Below are positions 20,540 to 28,943 of a DNA stretch of 64,000 nt, piece after piece. Each line of letters opens with the position of its first letter. The first letter of the stretch is position 1. This stretch comes from Paenibacillus sp. DCT19 (GTDB lineage Bacteria; Bacillota; Bacilli; Paenibacillales; Paenibacillaceae): positions 4,475,501 through 4,539,500 of the forward strand of contig NZ_CP029639.1 in the NCBI RefSeq assembly GCF_003268635.1. Reading direction: 5' to 3'. A program made the translations under genes and the position numbers. The notes under the pieces were generated by a model. The model worked only from the letters and a program-made list of their open reading frames with translations. It made no database searches and was not told the origin of the DNA.

Positions 20540-21280
20540 ATGATGTCACATTTTACAGCCAAACAACTGCAATCCCTTCAAGCTCAGCTTATTACTGAAA
20601 AGCAGGATATTGAGCACAGGCTCAAGCAAAACGAACATTATGGCCTCGGGGATTCAATGCGCTTTCAGACAGGTGAATTATCTCCAATCGATAATCATCC
20701 CGGTGACTTAGCTACCGAGATGTATGATCGTGAGAAAGATATTTCCTTGCTGGAACACGATGAGTTCCAATTGGAGCGAATTGATTCTGCTCTTCATGCC
20801 ATGCAAGAGGGACATTACGGTATATGTGCTGTCTGCCAGCAACCGATTGATTATGAACGCTTGCAGGCGGTTCCTTACACCAAATACTGCAAAAAACATC
20901 AACCCGAAACCGTTGTTTCTGAAAATCGACCGGTAGAAGAGGAATTTCTTGCGCCTGCATTTGGTCGAACCAGCTTGGATGAACGTGAGGATCAAAATGG
21001 ATTCGACGGCGAAGATGCTTGGCAGATCGTTGAAAGTTGGGGAAGCTCTAACTCCCCGGCGATGGCTGAAGGACGAGACATTGATAGTTACGACGTTATG
21101 GCAATCGAAGCCACCGATGAGATTGAAGGTTGTGTTGAAGCTTATGAGAGCTTTGTGGCAACCGACATCTATGGTCACGATGTGTCCATCGTTCGTAATC
21201 GGCAATATCGGCAGTATTTAGAAAACCGAGAAGGCGATAACCTGCTTGAGCCTGAATCATCATCAGACGATCTGTACTAA
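20540..21280 (+). CDS. DksA/TraR-type zinc-finger protein (YteA/YlyA-like, sporulation-associated family)
   Basis: This is the only clear plus-strand gene. ATG 20540 follows AAAGGGGG and gives 246 residues; the longer open frame from 20480 has no ribosome site. It has an N-terminal coiled coil (LQSLQAQLITEKQDIEHRL) and a TraR/DksA finger CAVCQQPIDYERL..YCKKH in which the fourth ligand is His, as in YteA-type proteins. An acidic C-terminal tail follows (~residues 130-246). In Bacillus a DksA-like gene (ylyA) sits between ileS and lspA; here it lies there but reads against its neighbours. Family members affect sporulation or germination transcription; the exact role is unknown. Confidence 0.85.
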   Translation: MMSHFTAKQLQSLQAQLITEKQDIEHRLKQNEHYGLGDSMRFQTGELSPIDNHPGDLATEMYDREKDISLLEHDEFQLERIDSALHAMQEGHYGICAVCQQPIDYERLQAVPYTKYCKKHQPETVVSENRPVEEEFLAPAFGRTSLDEREDQNGFDGEDAWQIVESWGSSNSPAMAEGRDIDSYDVMAIEATDEIEGCVEAYESFVATDIYGHDVSIVRNRQYRQYLENREGDNLLEPESSSDDLY

Positions 21281-21306
21281 CCTTCGAGCCGTCGTTCAAT
21301 AGGTGC

Positions 21307-21648
21307 TCAGCTCAGTTCGAGCTGACGTTGTACGATCCTTACGATATCCGCAATGTAATCACCTACAATAGGTAAATTAAGCGCTCCGAGCACCTGTAAC
21401 ACATAAATGATCGTTGCTGCAAAAAAGGTAAAGCCAATCGCAATCCCTACACCTCGTGCAGTGCCAGATAAAAGGTTAAGCCCGATTAATTTCCATGGTC
21501 GGTTTAACAGCTCTGTATATTGAGCAATACGTGACCGTTCGAGCTCATTAGCAATGCGATTGGTCAGCGTATGTAGCTCTCCGATTTTATCATCCGCATC
21601 TTTCGTCGTTGACGAGAGTGAGGCATCTTGCTTTTCTTTATCATTCAT
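21307..21648 (-). CDS. DUF5665 family membrane protein
   Basis: It is 113 residues from ATG 21648, chosen because AAAGGA lies upstream and the longer frame to 21726 adds an unlikely leader. The N-terminal half is charged (DKEKQDASLSS..IANELERSRIAQYTEL) and is followed by NRPWKLIGLNLLSGTARGVG and one or two membrane helices. Function is unknown. It converges on the zinc-finger gene with 26 bases between stops. Confidence 0.8.
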   Translation of the reverse strand: MNDKEKQDASLSSTTKDADDKIGELHTLTNRIANELERSRIAQYTELLNRPWKLIGLNLLSGTARGVGIAIGFTFFAATIIYVLQVLGALNLPIVGDYIADIVRIVQRQLELS

Positions 21649-21775
21649 GTTTCGCTCAGTCCTTTGGAGTAGAGTGACTGCCCAATAGCAATCATTGCCC
21701 ATTTGCCGAAAAACCAAACGAGCCAAGATACAGGGATTATTATCCTTGCATCTAAGGCTCGTTTTGTCTTTAATA

Positions 21776-21984
21776 GGTTGTTCAAAAAGTCCGCTTTTAA
21801 TTACGAAGGATGCCTAAGAGCATCTCTGCGTCGAAGATTGAATTCAGCCGAAATAAGTAGATGCTTACGAAGGTTGTTTCCTTCAGAAACAATGTAGTTG
21901 CTCACGTAGTCCTGCCTACGCTCCGCTACTCCATTTCTAGCTTCATCCCATCTTCTCGGTACTGAAAACCGTCCTTTTTGAACA
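21776..21984. repeat. MITE-like repeat, long copy
   Basis: It is 209 bp with imperfect terminal inverted repeats around GTTCAAAAAG (left GGTTGTTCAAAAAGTCCGC, right end CCTTTTTGAACA). The interior contains CGAA..GGAATTCAGCCGAAAT-like and CTACGCTCCGCTACTCCA segments shared with the copy at 30324, plus ~38 bases unique to this copy. No coding capacity. It fills most of the 436-base gap between the DUF5665 gene and ileS. Confidence 0.85.
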
Positions 21985-22084
21985 TGCGCTTTAGGGCATA
22001 TTCTGTCCCATTTAAAATAGGGTTACTCCATCGTAACTGAGATCATGAATTGTTTCACCTTTACACAAGCTTCTGTTCACGATA

Positions 22085-25000
22085 CTACGCTTCGATATAA
22101 ACACCGAACGTTTTGCCACCTGCTTCGATCTGTACCATGTTATCCACTTTAGCAAATGTAACCTCGGTTACGAGGACATTCTCACGCAATACATCATCAA
22201 ACGCCTGAATAGCTGCTTGAAGCTCAGCATCTACGTCTAGTGTCAGACGTACTCTTTTCTCAATCGGTAGATCCAGCTTCTTCCGAGTATCCTGAACAGC
22301 ACGCACCACTTCACGAACCCAGCCCTCTTGCTCCAGCTCTGTTGTGATTTCCGTATTGAGCGCTACTGTCAAACCATAACCTGATGCAGAAGCAAAACCT
22401 GATTTGGCATGTTTATCTACGAGCAGTTCCTCTTGGGTCACTTGCAGCTCTTCTCCTTCTGGAGAAACGACATTCAGTACACCTTCTGTAACCACTTTGC
22501 GCGTTTCGTCAGCAGACATGCCTTTGAAGAAATTCTGCAGGAAGCCAACATTTTTACCATACTTCTTCCCTGCGACTTTCAAATTCAGTTTCAAGGAGAA
22601 GTCAACGAATTCCGCATCATCATTCTCTGTACGGATTCCCTTCACATTGATCTCTTCCTTAATGATCTCTTCATAACTTTCCAGGTCGAAACCTTTGTCT
22701 AATGATACGATCAATTCGGACAATGGCTGACGTGTCTTGATGCCTGTTTCGTTACGTACGTTACGAGCCAATTCAACGACCCGGCGTGCTGTCTCCATAT
22801 CCTGTTCCAGCTTCAGATCAATCATATTCTCTTGAGCTACCGGATAATCCTCCATATGCACACTCTCGCCTGTAGTCAGGTTCAGATAGATATCCTCTGC
22901 CAGCATCGGCGTAAATGGAGCCACCAGCTTCGCTGTAGTCACGAGTACTTCAGTAAGCGTACGATAAGCATCCAATTTATCTTCTGTCAATCCCGCTCCC
23001 CAGAAACGGTCACGGGAACGACGGATGTACCAGTTGCTCAGTTCATCCACAAACGCTTCAATCGCTTTGGAGGAATTCAAGTAATCATTCACAGCCAGCG
23101 CTTTTTCTACAACCAGGATCAGACTATTCAGTCTGGATAGAATCCAACGATCCAGCTTGTGTGAAGAGAGCTTGAACGGATGCTCCTGTGGATCAAATCC
23201 ATCAATCGTGGCATACAACGTTAGGAATGCATGTGTGTTGACAAGTGTATCTACCATTTTGGATTTAGCTTCACCGACAATGCCTTTGGAGAAACGTTTG
23301 CTGTTCCATGGTGCGCTGTCAGACAACAAAGCCCAGCGGAATGCATCTGTGCCATATTCTTCGATAACTTCCCAAGGGTCGATAACATTGCCTTTGGATT
23401 TGGACATTTTTTGTCCATTCTCATCCAAGACGTGACCTGTTGCCATAACGGCTTTGTAAGGTGCTTTGCCTGTCAAAAGCGTAGAAACCGCCAGCAAACT
23501 ATAGAACCAGCCACGAGTCTGGTCGATACCTTCACAGATCATATCTGCCGGGTATTGCTGCTCAAAAGTCTCTTTATTTTCAAACGGATAGTGTTGTTGA
23601 GCAAACGGCATCGATCCACTGTCAAACCAAACGTCGATGACTTCTGGCGTACGTGTCATCTCGTATTTACCACAAGAGCTCAGAACCTTCACATCGTCTA
23701 CATACGGCTTGTGCAGCTCCAAGTTCTCAGGCACGTCCCCTACCGCACGAGCACGCAATTCAGCGATGCTATGTGGGGCGAATTGTTCTCCTGTCTCTTC
23801 ACATACCCAGATGTTAAGCGGAGTTCCCCAATAACGGTCACGACTGATGTTCCAGTCCACCAGATCTTCAAGGAACTTACCGAAACGGCCTTCACGAACG
23901 TGACCTGGATACCATTCTACTTCACTGTTGTTTGCGATGAGTTGATCCTTGATCGCTGTTGTTTGGATAAACCAACTGTCCATTGCATAGTACAGAAGTG
24001 GTGTATCACAACGCCAGCAGAATGGATAGCTGTGCTCATATTTTTCTTTGCTAAACAAACGTCCATTCTCTGACAGATAACGTACGATATCAATATCACA
24101 GTCCTTCACGAAACGTCCGGCAAAGTCGGTAACCTCAGCAACAAATTTACCTTCCAGATCCACCATGTTCACGAAGCTGATTCCATTCTCACGGCATACA
24201 CGGTAGTCATCCTCACCATGTGCAGGAGCCATGTGTACGATACCCGTACCGCTTGCATCTGTTACGAAGCTTGCTCCAAGGACAATGTTGGCTTTCTCAG
24301 CCTGTACGTAATTAAACGGAGGGTTATAGGTTTTGCCAACCAAATCAGAACCCTTTAGCGCTCCGATTACTTCATACTCCCCTTTGGAGTCCTTCATCAC
24401 TTTTTCTACAAGATTAGTTGCCATGATATATACTTCGTTATCCTGACGCACACGGGAGTAGTCCATATCCGGATTCACCGCAAGTGCTACGTGGGAAGGA
24501 AGTGTCCAAGGCGTTGTTGTCCAAGCAAGGACAAATTCACCGCTGTCATCAAGCTTAAATTTCGCCGTAGCACTCAGATCTTTAACATCCTTATACCCTT
24601 GTGCAACTTCATGGGAGCTAAGCGTTGTTTGACAAGAAGGGCAATACGGGCTAACGCGGTGACCACGATAGAGCAATCCCTTTTCGTGAATGGTCGCCAA
24701 GATGTTCCATACACTCTCGATGTAGTTGTTATCGAGCGTGATATATGGATGATCCATATCTGTCCAATAACCGATTCCTTCTGTCAGGTCACGCCATTGC
24801 TGTTCGTATTCAAACACGCTGGCTTTACATTCATTGATAAATTTCTCTACACCGTAATCCTCGATCTCCCACTTGTGAGAGATGCCCAGTTTCTTCTGTA
24901 CACCCAGTTCTACGGGAAGTCCATGTGTATCCCAACCTGCTTTACGAACGACACGGTACCCTTTCATCGTGTTGTAACGTCCTACAAAGTCCTTGATAAC

Positions 25001-25183
25001 CCGACCTAATACGTGCCCGATATGCGGCTTACCATTCGCTGTTGGTGGCCCTTCGTAAAATACAAAGTTTGGCTTGCCTTCACGGTTCTGAATCGATTTT
25101 TGGAATGTATTTTCTGTTTTCCATTTGGTTAACACGCGCAGCTCTCTAGCCCGCGCTTTTTCTTTGACATCAACTCGTTGCAT
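22085..25183 (-). CDS. ileS: Isoleucyl-tRNA synthetase, IleS2 (eukaryote-like) type
   Basis: It charges tRNA-Ile. It is a class I synthetase of 1032 residues with HIGH motif GKPHIGHVLG, KMSKS motif GQKMSKSKGN, an editing domain (CP1) between them and a DALR-like anticodon region. The C-terminus lacks the four-Cys zinc ribbon of the common bacterial IleS1, and the wording (KAGWDTHGLPVELGVQKKLG) fits the IleS2 branch, which in other bacteria is linked to low mupirocin sensitivity. ATG 25183 follows AAAGGA by 8 bases; the open frame extends to 25225 without a site. It occupies the place of ileS next to divIVA in Bacillus and is controlled by a T-box. Confidence 0.95.
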   Translation of the reverse strand: MQRVDVKEKARARELRVLTKWKTENTFQKSIQNREGKPNFVFYEGPPTANGKPHIGHVLGRVIKDFVGRYNTMKGYRVVRKAGWDTHGLPVELGVQKKLGISHKWEIEDYGVEKFINECKASVFEYEQQWRDLTEGIGYWTDMDHPYITLDNNYIESVWNILATIHEKGLLYRGHRVSPYCPSCQTTLSSHEVAQGYKDVKDLSATAKFKLDDSGEFVLAWTTTPWTLPSHVALAVNPDMDYSRVRQDNEVYIMATNLVEKVMKDSKGEYEVIGALKGSDLVGKTYNPPFNYVQAEKANIVLGASFVTDASGTGIVHMAPAHGEDDYRVCRENGISFVNMVDLEGKFVAEVTDFAGRFVKDCDIDIVRYLSENGRLFSKEKYEHSYPFCWRCDTPLLYYAMDSWFIQTTAIKDQLIANNSEVEWYPGHVREGRFGKFLEDLVDWNISRDRYWGTPLNIWVCEETGEQFAPHSIAELRARAVGDVPENLELHKPYVDDVKVLSSCGKYEMTRTPEVIDVWFDSGSMPFAQQHYPFENKETFEQQYPADMICEGIDQTRGWFYSLLAVSTLLTGKAPYKAVMATGHVLDENGQKMSKSKGNVIDPWEVIEEYGTDAFRWALLSDSAPWNSKRFSKGIVGEAKSKMVDTLVNTHAFLTLYATIDGFDPQEHPFKLSSHKLDRWILSRLNSLILVVEKALAVNDYLNSSKAIEAFVDELSNWYIRRSRDRFWGAGLTEDKLDAYRTLTEVLVTTAKLVAPFTPMLAEDIYLNLTTGESVHMEDYPVAQENMIDLKLEQDMETARRVVELARNVRNETGIKTRQPLSELIVSLDKGFDLESYEEIIKEEINVKGIRTENDDAEFVDFSLKLNLKVAGKKYGKNVGFLQNFFKGMSADETRKVVTEGVLNVVSPEGEELQVTQEELLVDKHAKSGFASASGYGLTVALNTEITTELEQEGWVREVVRAVQDTRKKLDLPIEKRVRLTLDVDAELQAAIQAFDDVLRENVLVTEVTFAKVDNMVQIEAGGKTFGVYIEA

Positions 25184-25417
25184 GATTGTCATCCTTTCAG
25201 TTGTTAAATTGTGGACCGTCCACAAAAGCGTTTCAATCCCCCTAAATCCCCATTGCCAAGGGGGACCCCATAGGCGCTCCGCCCTCTAGACACCCGGGAT
25301 GGGTTGTCTTGGGACAGTCTGCGGCGCTATGGGATGTATTGTTCGTGCGGTGCGGCGGCTCTTCTGCGGCTTGTTCCCTACGTGAACGCCGCAGAGCCTC
25401 ACTGCGTGGGTTCGGTT

Positions 25418-25570
25418 GCCGTCCGCTTCGCTCGAACGGCGCTTAGCTCTCTACCTGAGCCCCCTGCGGGGCTCATGGACGTTCGCCTTAGCGAACCCTT
25501 GTGCCGTCCGCTTCGCTCGAACGGCGCTTGGCTCTCTACCTGAGCTCCCTGCGGGGCTCATGGACGTTCG
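25418..25570. repeat. Two direct copies of a 68-bp GC-rich palindromic unit
   Basis: Units at 25418-25485 and 25503-25570 (period 85) differ at only two positions. Each contains two hairpins: GCCGTCCG..CGAACGGC and GAGC.CCCTGCGGGGCTC. The spacer has a further GTTCGC/GCGAAC palindrome. The whole 25240-25575 stretch is much richer in G+C than its surroundings and lies between the T-box terminator and ileS, so it is transcribed as a structured part of the leader. REP/BIME-like by appearance. Confidence 0.8.
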
Positions 25571-25585
25571 TCCTTTTTTAGACAC

Positions 25586-25915
25586 AAAAAAACCTCGTCC
25601 CTGGAAAGGGACGAGGTTGTGCTCGCGTTACCACCCTAATTCTGTTCATCACAAACCACATCCAATAAGATTGGGTATGCTCTGTCATCAACAGCGCTTA
25701 TGCCCCGCTAACTTCAGCAGGGTGCCGATATAACGTTCGGCTCACGGTTTCGCTTACGCACGGCATAGGTATCACCGCTTCAGCGTCACTTCTCCGGGGA
25801 GATATTCGGCTATAACTCATCCATTGGCTTGCACCGGTATGCCAACTCTCTGAGGGATGAGATCATAACGTACTGAACCCGTCATGGAATCACTATTCAT
25901 TATGAATATAGTTAT
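25586..25915 (-). promoter_or_regulatory. T-box riboswitch (isoleucine) controlling ileS
   Basis: The minus-strand RNA has stem I with AGAGAG and the distal GGTG loop, then GAATATCTC, in which ATC is the likely Ile specifier codon. Further on comes the T-box sequence AGGGTGGTAACGCG that pairs with the acceptor end of uncharged tRNA, and a terminator hairpin CCTCGTCCCTTTCCAGGGACGAGG with seven T (25586-25612). Uncharged tRNA-Ile should stabilise the antiterminator. An exact 5' end or promoter was not fixed. Confidence 0.92.
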
Positions 25916-25952
25916 AGCCTCTTTGCAGACAAAAGTCAACCAGGCGCGTGAC

Positions 25953-26462
25953 CTAATAAATTTCCTTCATTTCCCGCTCCCGATCACGGACTTCCTGCTC
26001 CCGGCTCTCCAGCGCTTCCCAACCATCTTGAGACAGCAATTCAAGCTGTGCCTCAACAAGTGTACGGAAACGAGCACGATAGATAGAAGCTTGCTTCTTC
26101 AGCTCTTCAACCTCTAAAGCAATTTTGCGCGATTTAGCCAAAGATTCGTTGACGATGCGGTCCGCATTTTTTTCTGCTTCCTTCACGATCAACTGTGCTT
26201 CCTTCTTCGCGTTATTCTTCACATCATCGGCAGCTTCCTGCGCGATAATAATCGTTTTGCTCAGCGTTTCCTCAATTGTCGCAAAATGATCGAGTTTCTC
26301 CTGAACGGACAGCAACTGATTGCTCAGTTCTTTGTTTTCGCGAATGACGCCTTCATAATCTTTGATGACTTGATCCAGGAACTCATTGACTTCATCCTCG
26401 TCATACCCACGCAAGCGTCGGGAAAATTCCTTGTTATGTATGTCCAGCGGCGTTAATGGCAT
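25953..26462 (-). CDS. divIVA: DivIVA cell-pole/septum protein
   Basis: It marks curved membrane at the septum and poles and, in sporulation, helps anchor chromosome origins. The 169-residue protein begins PLTPLDIHNKEFSRRLRGYD, the membrane-binding N-terminus of the family, with YDEDEVNEFLDQVIKDYE, followed by a long coiled coil (~residues 35-130). ATG 26462 has a near-ideal AGGAGGTG; a GTG three codons earlier would overlap it. The 240-base gap to ylmH holds a TTGTCGAAA site (26670) that resembles a Spo0A box. Confidence 0.96.
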   Translation of the reverse strand: MPLTPLDIHNKEFSRRLRGYDEDEVNEFLDQVIKDYEGVIRENKELSNQLLSVQEKLDHFATIEETLSKTIIIAQEAADDVKNNAKKEAQLIVKEAEKNADRIVNESLAKSRKIALEVEELKKQASIYRARFRTLVEAQLELLSQDGWEALESREQEVRDREREMKEIY

Positions 26463-26703
26463 GCTGTCCACCTCCTGTAAAAGTTCCTTCCCTGCTTGAG
26501 AAGGTTTGCAGCATATGGGTTCGACCCAAGAATCCGTATGCAGAATCCCGTGGAAACCTATACGAGTATAAGGCTAGACCAACTTGTGATCTGTATCGGT
26601 TAGGATAACCCTTTGCACTTCAATGTATATCGGAAACATCGAATGTTTTTTACACCTTTATTTTAAACATTTCGACAAGAAAGCTTGTTTTCCTGCAACA
26701 CAC

Positions 26704-27486
26704 TTAGGCAAATTTGCCGATTTTTACGCGACAGCGTCCTTTTTTGGTCATTCCATCCTGCTCCAGCACCTTGAAACGGCCAAAACCTTGAATCGAGACC
26801 ACGTCCCCAGCCTTCAGTGGTTTGGACGGATCCTCTTCCACCTTCCAGTTCACACGGCAGCGCCCTGCCTTGATTGGAACCAGAACTTTACTGCGACTTA
26901 AACGGTAGACATCTGCACAAATGCCATCCAGACGCAGCGAAGCAACCGTGATGTCCATCGTGTCTAGCTTGCTCGCTGACCATTTCATCTGATCGATCGG
27001 CAACAATTCTGTGAAGACATGTACACGGTGCACCTGATTCAATTGAAGCGATAAAAAAGCGCCGGTCTCCGCAGCCACTACAGTGTGGCATCCGTCATCC
27101 AGCACTTGGATATCTCCAATCTTACCCCGCTTCATCCCAAGCCCGAGCAGGGCACCCATATAGTCCCCATGCTCTAGCTCACTAATCTTCTGGTCATCCG
27201 ACGTGATACTCATGACCTGCATACTCATGTCTTCATCATCCAGATAACGATAGTCAGGTGCGATCAACGCCCGTTTGCGTTCAGCCGCTTCATAACCGCC
27301 GTCTAGACGAATCTGTACATCATCACGGCGATTCACAAGCGTTTGCAAAATAAAAGCCTGTCTCGGATCAAGAAAATCAGTAAGTTTCATATCATGATAC
27401 TTACCTGCACGTTCTACCCAATCGGAGGCTTTATCCACAAAGTCTCGTTCATCATGACTAAAATGTTCGTAAATTTCACCACTCAT
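26704..27486 (-). CDS. ylmH: YlmH, S4-domain RNA-binding protein
   Basis: It is 260 residues. An N-terminal domain has GYEAAERKRALIAPDYR, and the C-terminal S4 RNA-binding domain spans ~180-255 (SRSKVLVPIKAGRCRVNW, VSIQGFGRFKVL). YlmH-type proteins act on stalled ribosomes or in division-related phenotypes in Gram-positives. Placed between yggT and divIVA, as in Bacillus. Intact and of normal length. Confidence 0.93.
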   Translation of the reverse strand: MSGEIYEHFSHDERDFVDKASDWVERAGKYHDMKLTDFLDPRQAFILQTLVNRRDDVQIRLDGGYEAAERKRALIAPDYRYLDDEDMSMQVMSITSDDQKISELEHGDYMGALLGLGMKRGKIGDIQVLDDGCHTVVAAETGAFLSLQLNQVHRVHVFTELLPIDQMKWSASKLDTMDITVASLRLDGICADVYRLSRSKVLVPIKAGRCRVNWKVEEDPSKPLKAGDVVSIQGFGRFKVLEQDGMTKKGRCRVKIGKFA

Positions 27487-27501
27487 CTGTGCTCACCCTG
27501 C

Positions 27502-27771
27502 CTAGAATAAATAGCCCAAAATTGTGAATAGCCCCATACGAACTAACGTCAGCGTAAAGAGCGCTACGATTGGAGAAATATCCAATGTCCCAAATAGAGG
27601 AGGGATAAACCTTCTAAACGGACTTAAGTATGGCTCTACAAATTTACCCAACATCTCACCAATGAAACTTTCTCTAGCGTTGGGTAGCCACGACATCAGA
27701 ATATACGCAATGATCATCCAATAATAAATGTTAAACAATGTATCCAAAAAACTAAAGATCATCGGACTCAA
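27502..27771 (-). CDS. YggT family membrane protein (YlmG-like)
   Basis: It is 89 residues with two membrane helices and the family segment PYLSPFRRFIPPLFGTLDISP. Function is unclear; relatives affect membrane or nucleoid organisation at division. TTG 27771 is chosen because GAGGTGAGCC precedes it at 4-9 bases, whereas the ATG three codons later is too far. It lies between sepF and ylmH. Confidence 0.9.
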   Translation of the reverse strand: MSPMIFSFLDTLFNIYYWMIIAYILMSWLPNARESFIGEMLGKFVEPYLSPFRRFIPPLFGTLDISPIVALFTLTLVRMGLFTILGYLF

Positions 27772-27778
27772 AAAAGGC

Positions 27779-28246
27779 TCACCTCATTCTGTTATAATCT
27801 TGCTCGCTGTCAGCCAGTATTTCCGAAATTGCTCCCTGAATTTCAACTGTATCTGGCGTACAGAGAAAAATGTTGCCGCCAATTTTAGAAATCCCGCCAC
27901 CTAGGGCATATACCGTACCACTCAAAAAATCGATTACGCGTAATGCCTGATCCTGACGCACTCGCTGCAAGTTAACAACAACCGTGCGATGGGAACGAAG
28001 ATGATCGGCAATCTCTTGAGCTTCGTCATATGAACGCGGTTCATAAAGGACAACTTTAACATTTTTCTGGGAATGAATGCTCACGACATTATTACCCCTT
28101 TGGTTTCTACGTTTATCCAGACTGGAGGTTTCATTTTCTTGATGTTCTGCCTCAGTTTCCTCTTGCGCTGCCAAACGTTCACGCTCCACAATCTCTTCTT
28201 CTTCCTGGAGCCCTAGGAAATTCATGAATTTATTCATTACGCCCAT
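27779..28246 (-). CDS. sepF: SepF, FtsZ-associated septum protein
   Basis: SepF binds FtsZ filaments and the membrane and helps shape the septum. It is 155 residues with an N-terminal amphipathic helix ([15 protein letters not shown]), an acidic/charged linker, and a C-terminal core with [21 protein letters not shown] and [16 protein letters not shown] 28246 follows GAGGAGGG; an extension to 28294 overlaps the upstream gene without a site. The start overlaps the end of yggS by ten bases. Confidence 0.95.
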   Translation of the reverse strand: MGVMNKFMNFLGLQEEEEIVERERLAAQEETEAEHQENETSSLDKRRNQRGNNVVSIHSQKNVKVVLYEPRSYDEAQEIADHLRSHRTVVVNLQRVRQDQALRVIDFLSGTVYALGGGISKIGGNIFLCTPDTVEIQGAISEILADSEQDYNRMR

Positions 28247-28938
28247 CGTGAACCCTCCTCTTTTCCTACAAGAATTGAACCCAGCCGAACCCATGTTGCC
28301 CCTTCTTCAATGGCCACTTCAAAATCATTAGACATGCCCATAGAGAGCTGGCTTATCGGTTCTGAGGTCAAGGCTTGTCCATTTAAGTCGTCTCTAAGCT
28401 CACGAAGTCCACGGAATACAGGACGGGTAAGCTCAGGATTTTCCTCATGAGGCGCCATCGTCATTAAACCGACGACTTTTAGGTTGCTAAATGAACTGAT
28501 CTCACGCAAAAATGGTTTGGCCTGTTCGGGCTGTAATCCATATTTGCTCTCTTCACCCGAAATGTTAACTTGTAAAAACGTCTCCACCTGAATACCGAGT
28601 GCAGCCGCCTTTTTATCCAGTTCCTTCGCAAGCGATAAACGATCCAGGGAGTGTATGTAGCGGAATTTACCAATAACGTCCTTCACTTTGTTCGTCTGCA
28701 GATGACCAATAAAATGCCATATGCCCTGTTGGCCAAAAGCCTCCCATTTCGCCTGCGCATCTTGCCAGCGGTTTTCTCCAATATGCTCAAGACCATGTTG
28801 CAACACAGCTCCCGTCGTTTTAAGCGAGACGTATTTGGTAACTGCAATTACGTTCACTTCCTCACGTGCACGGTTACTGCGCTGACACGCGTCTTCAATC
28901 TTCTGATTTACCTGTTGTATACGCTCCTCCAATGACAC
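28237..28938 (-). CDS. YggS/PLPBP family pyridoxal-phosphate-binding protein (YlmE)
   Basis: It is 233 residues with a TIM-barrel PLP fold: the PLP-lysine lies in VIAVTKYVS and the phosphate-binding loop in [21 protein letters not shown] split across the C-terminal part. Members keep PLP homeostasis and have no fixed catalytic reaction. GTG 28938 is supported by AGAGAGGTG at 6 bases; the open frame to 28968 runs into pgeF. It is adjacent to pgeF and sepF as in Bacillus (ylmD-ylmE-sepF). Confidence 0.9.
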   Translation of the reverse strand: MSLEERIQQVNQKIEDACQRSNRAREEVNVIAVTKYVSLKTTGAVLQHGLEHIGENRWQDAQAKWEAFGQQGIWHFIGHLQTNKVKDVIGKFRYIHSLDRLSLAKELDKKAAALGIQVETFLQVNISGEESKYGLQPEQAKPFLREISSFSNLKVVGLMTMAPHEENPELTRPVFRGLRELRDDLNGQALTSEPISQLSMGMSNDFEVAIEEGATWVRLGSILVGKEEGSRWA

Positions 28939-28943
28939 AGAGG

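Noticed and set aside
25418..25570. CRISPR array
   Set aside because: Only two units, each itself palindromic and 68 bp long, with a 17-bp spacer; no cas genes.
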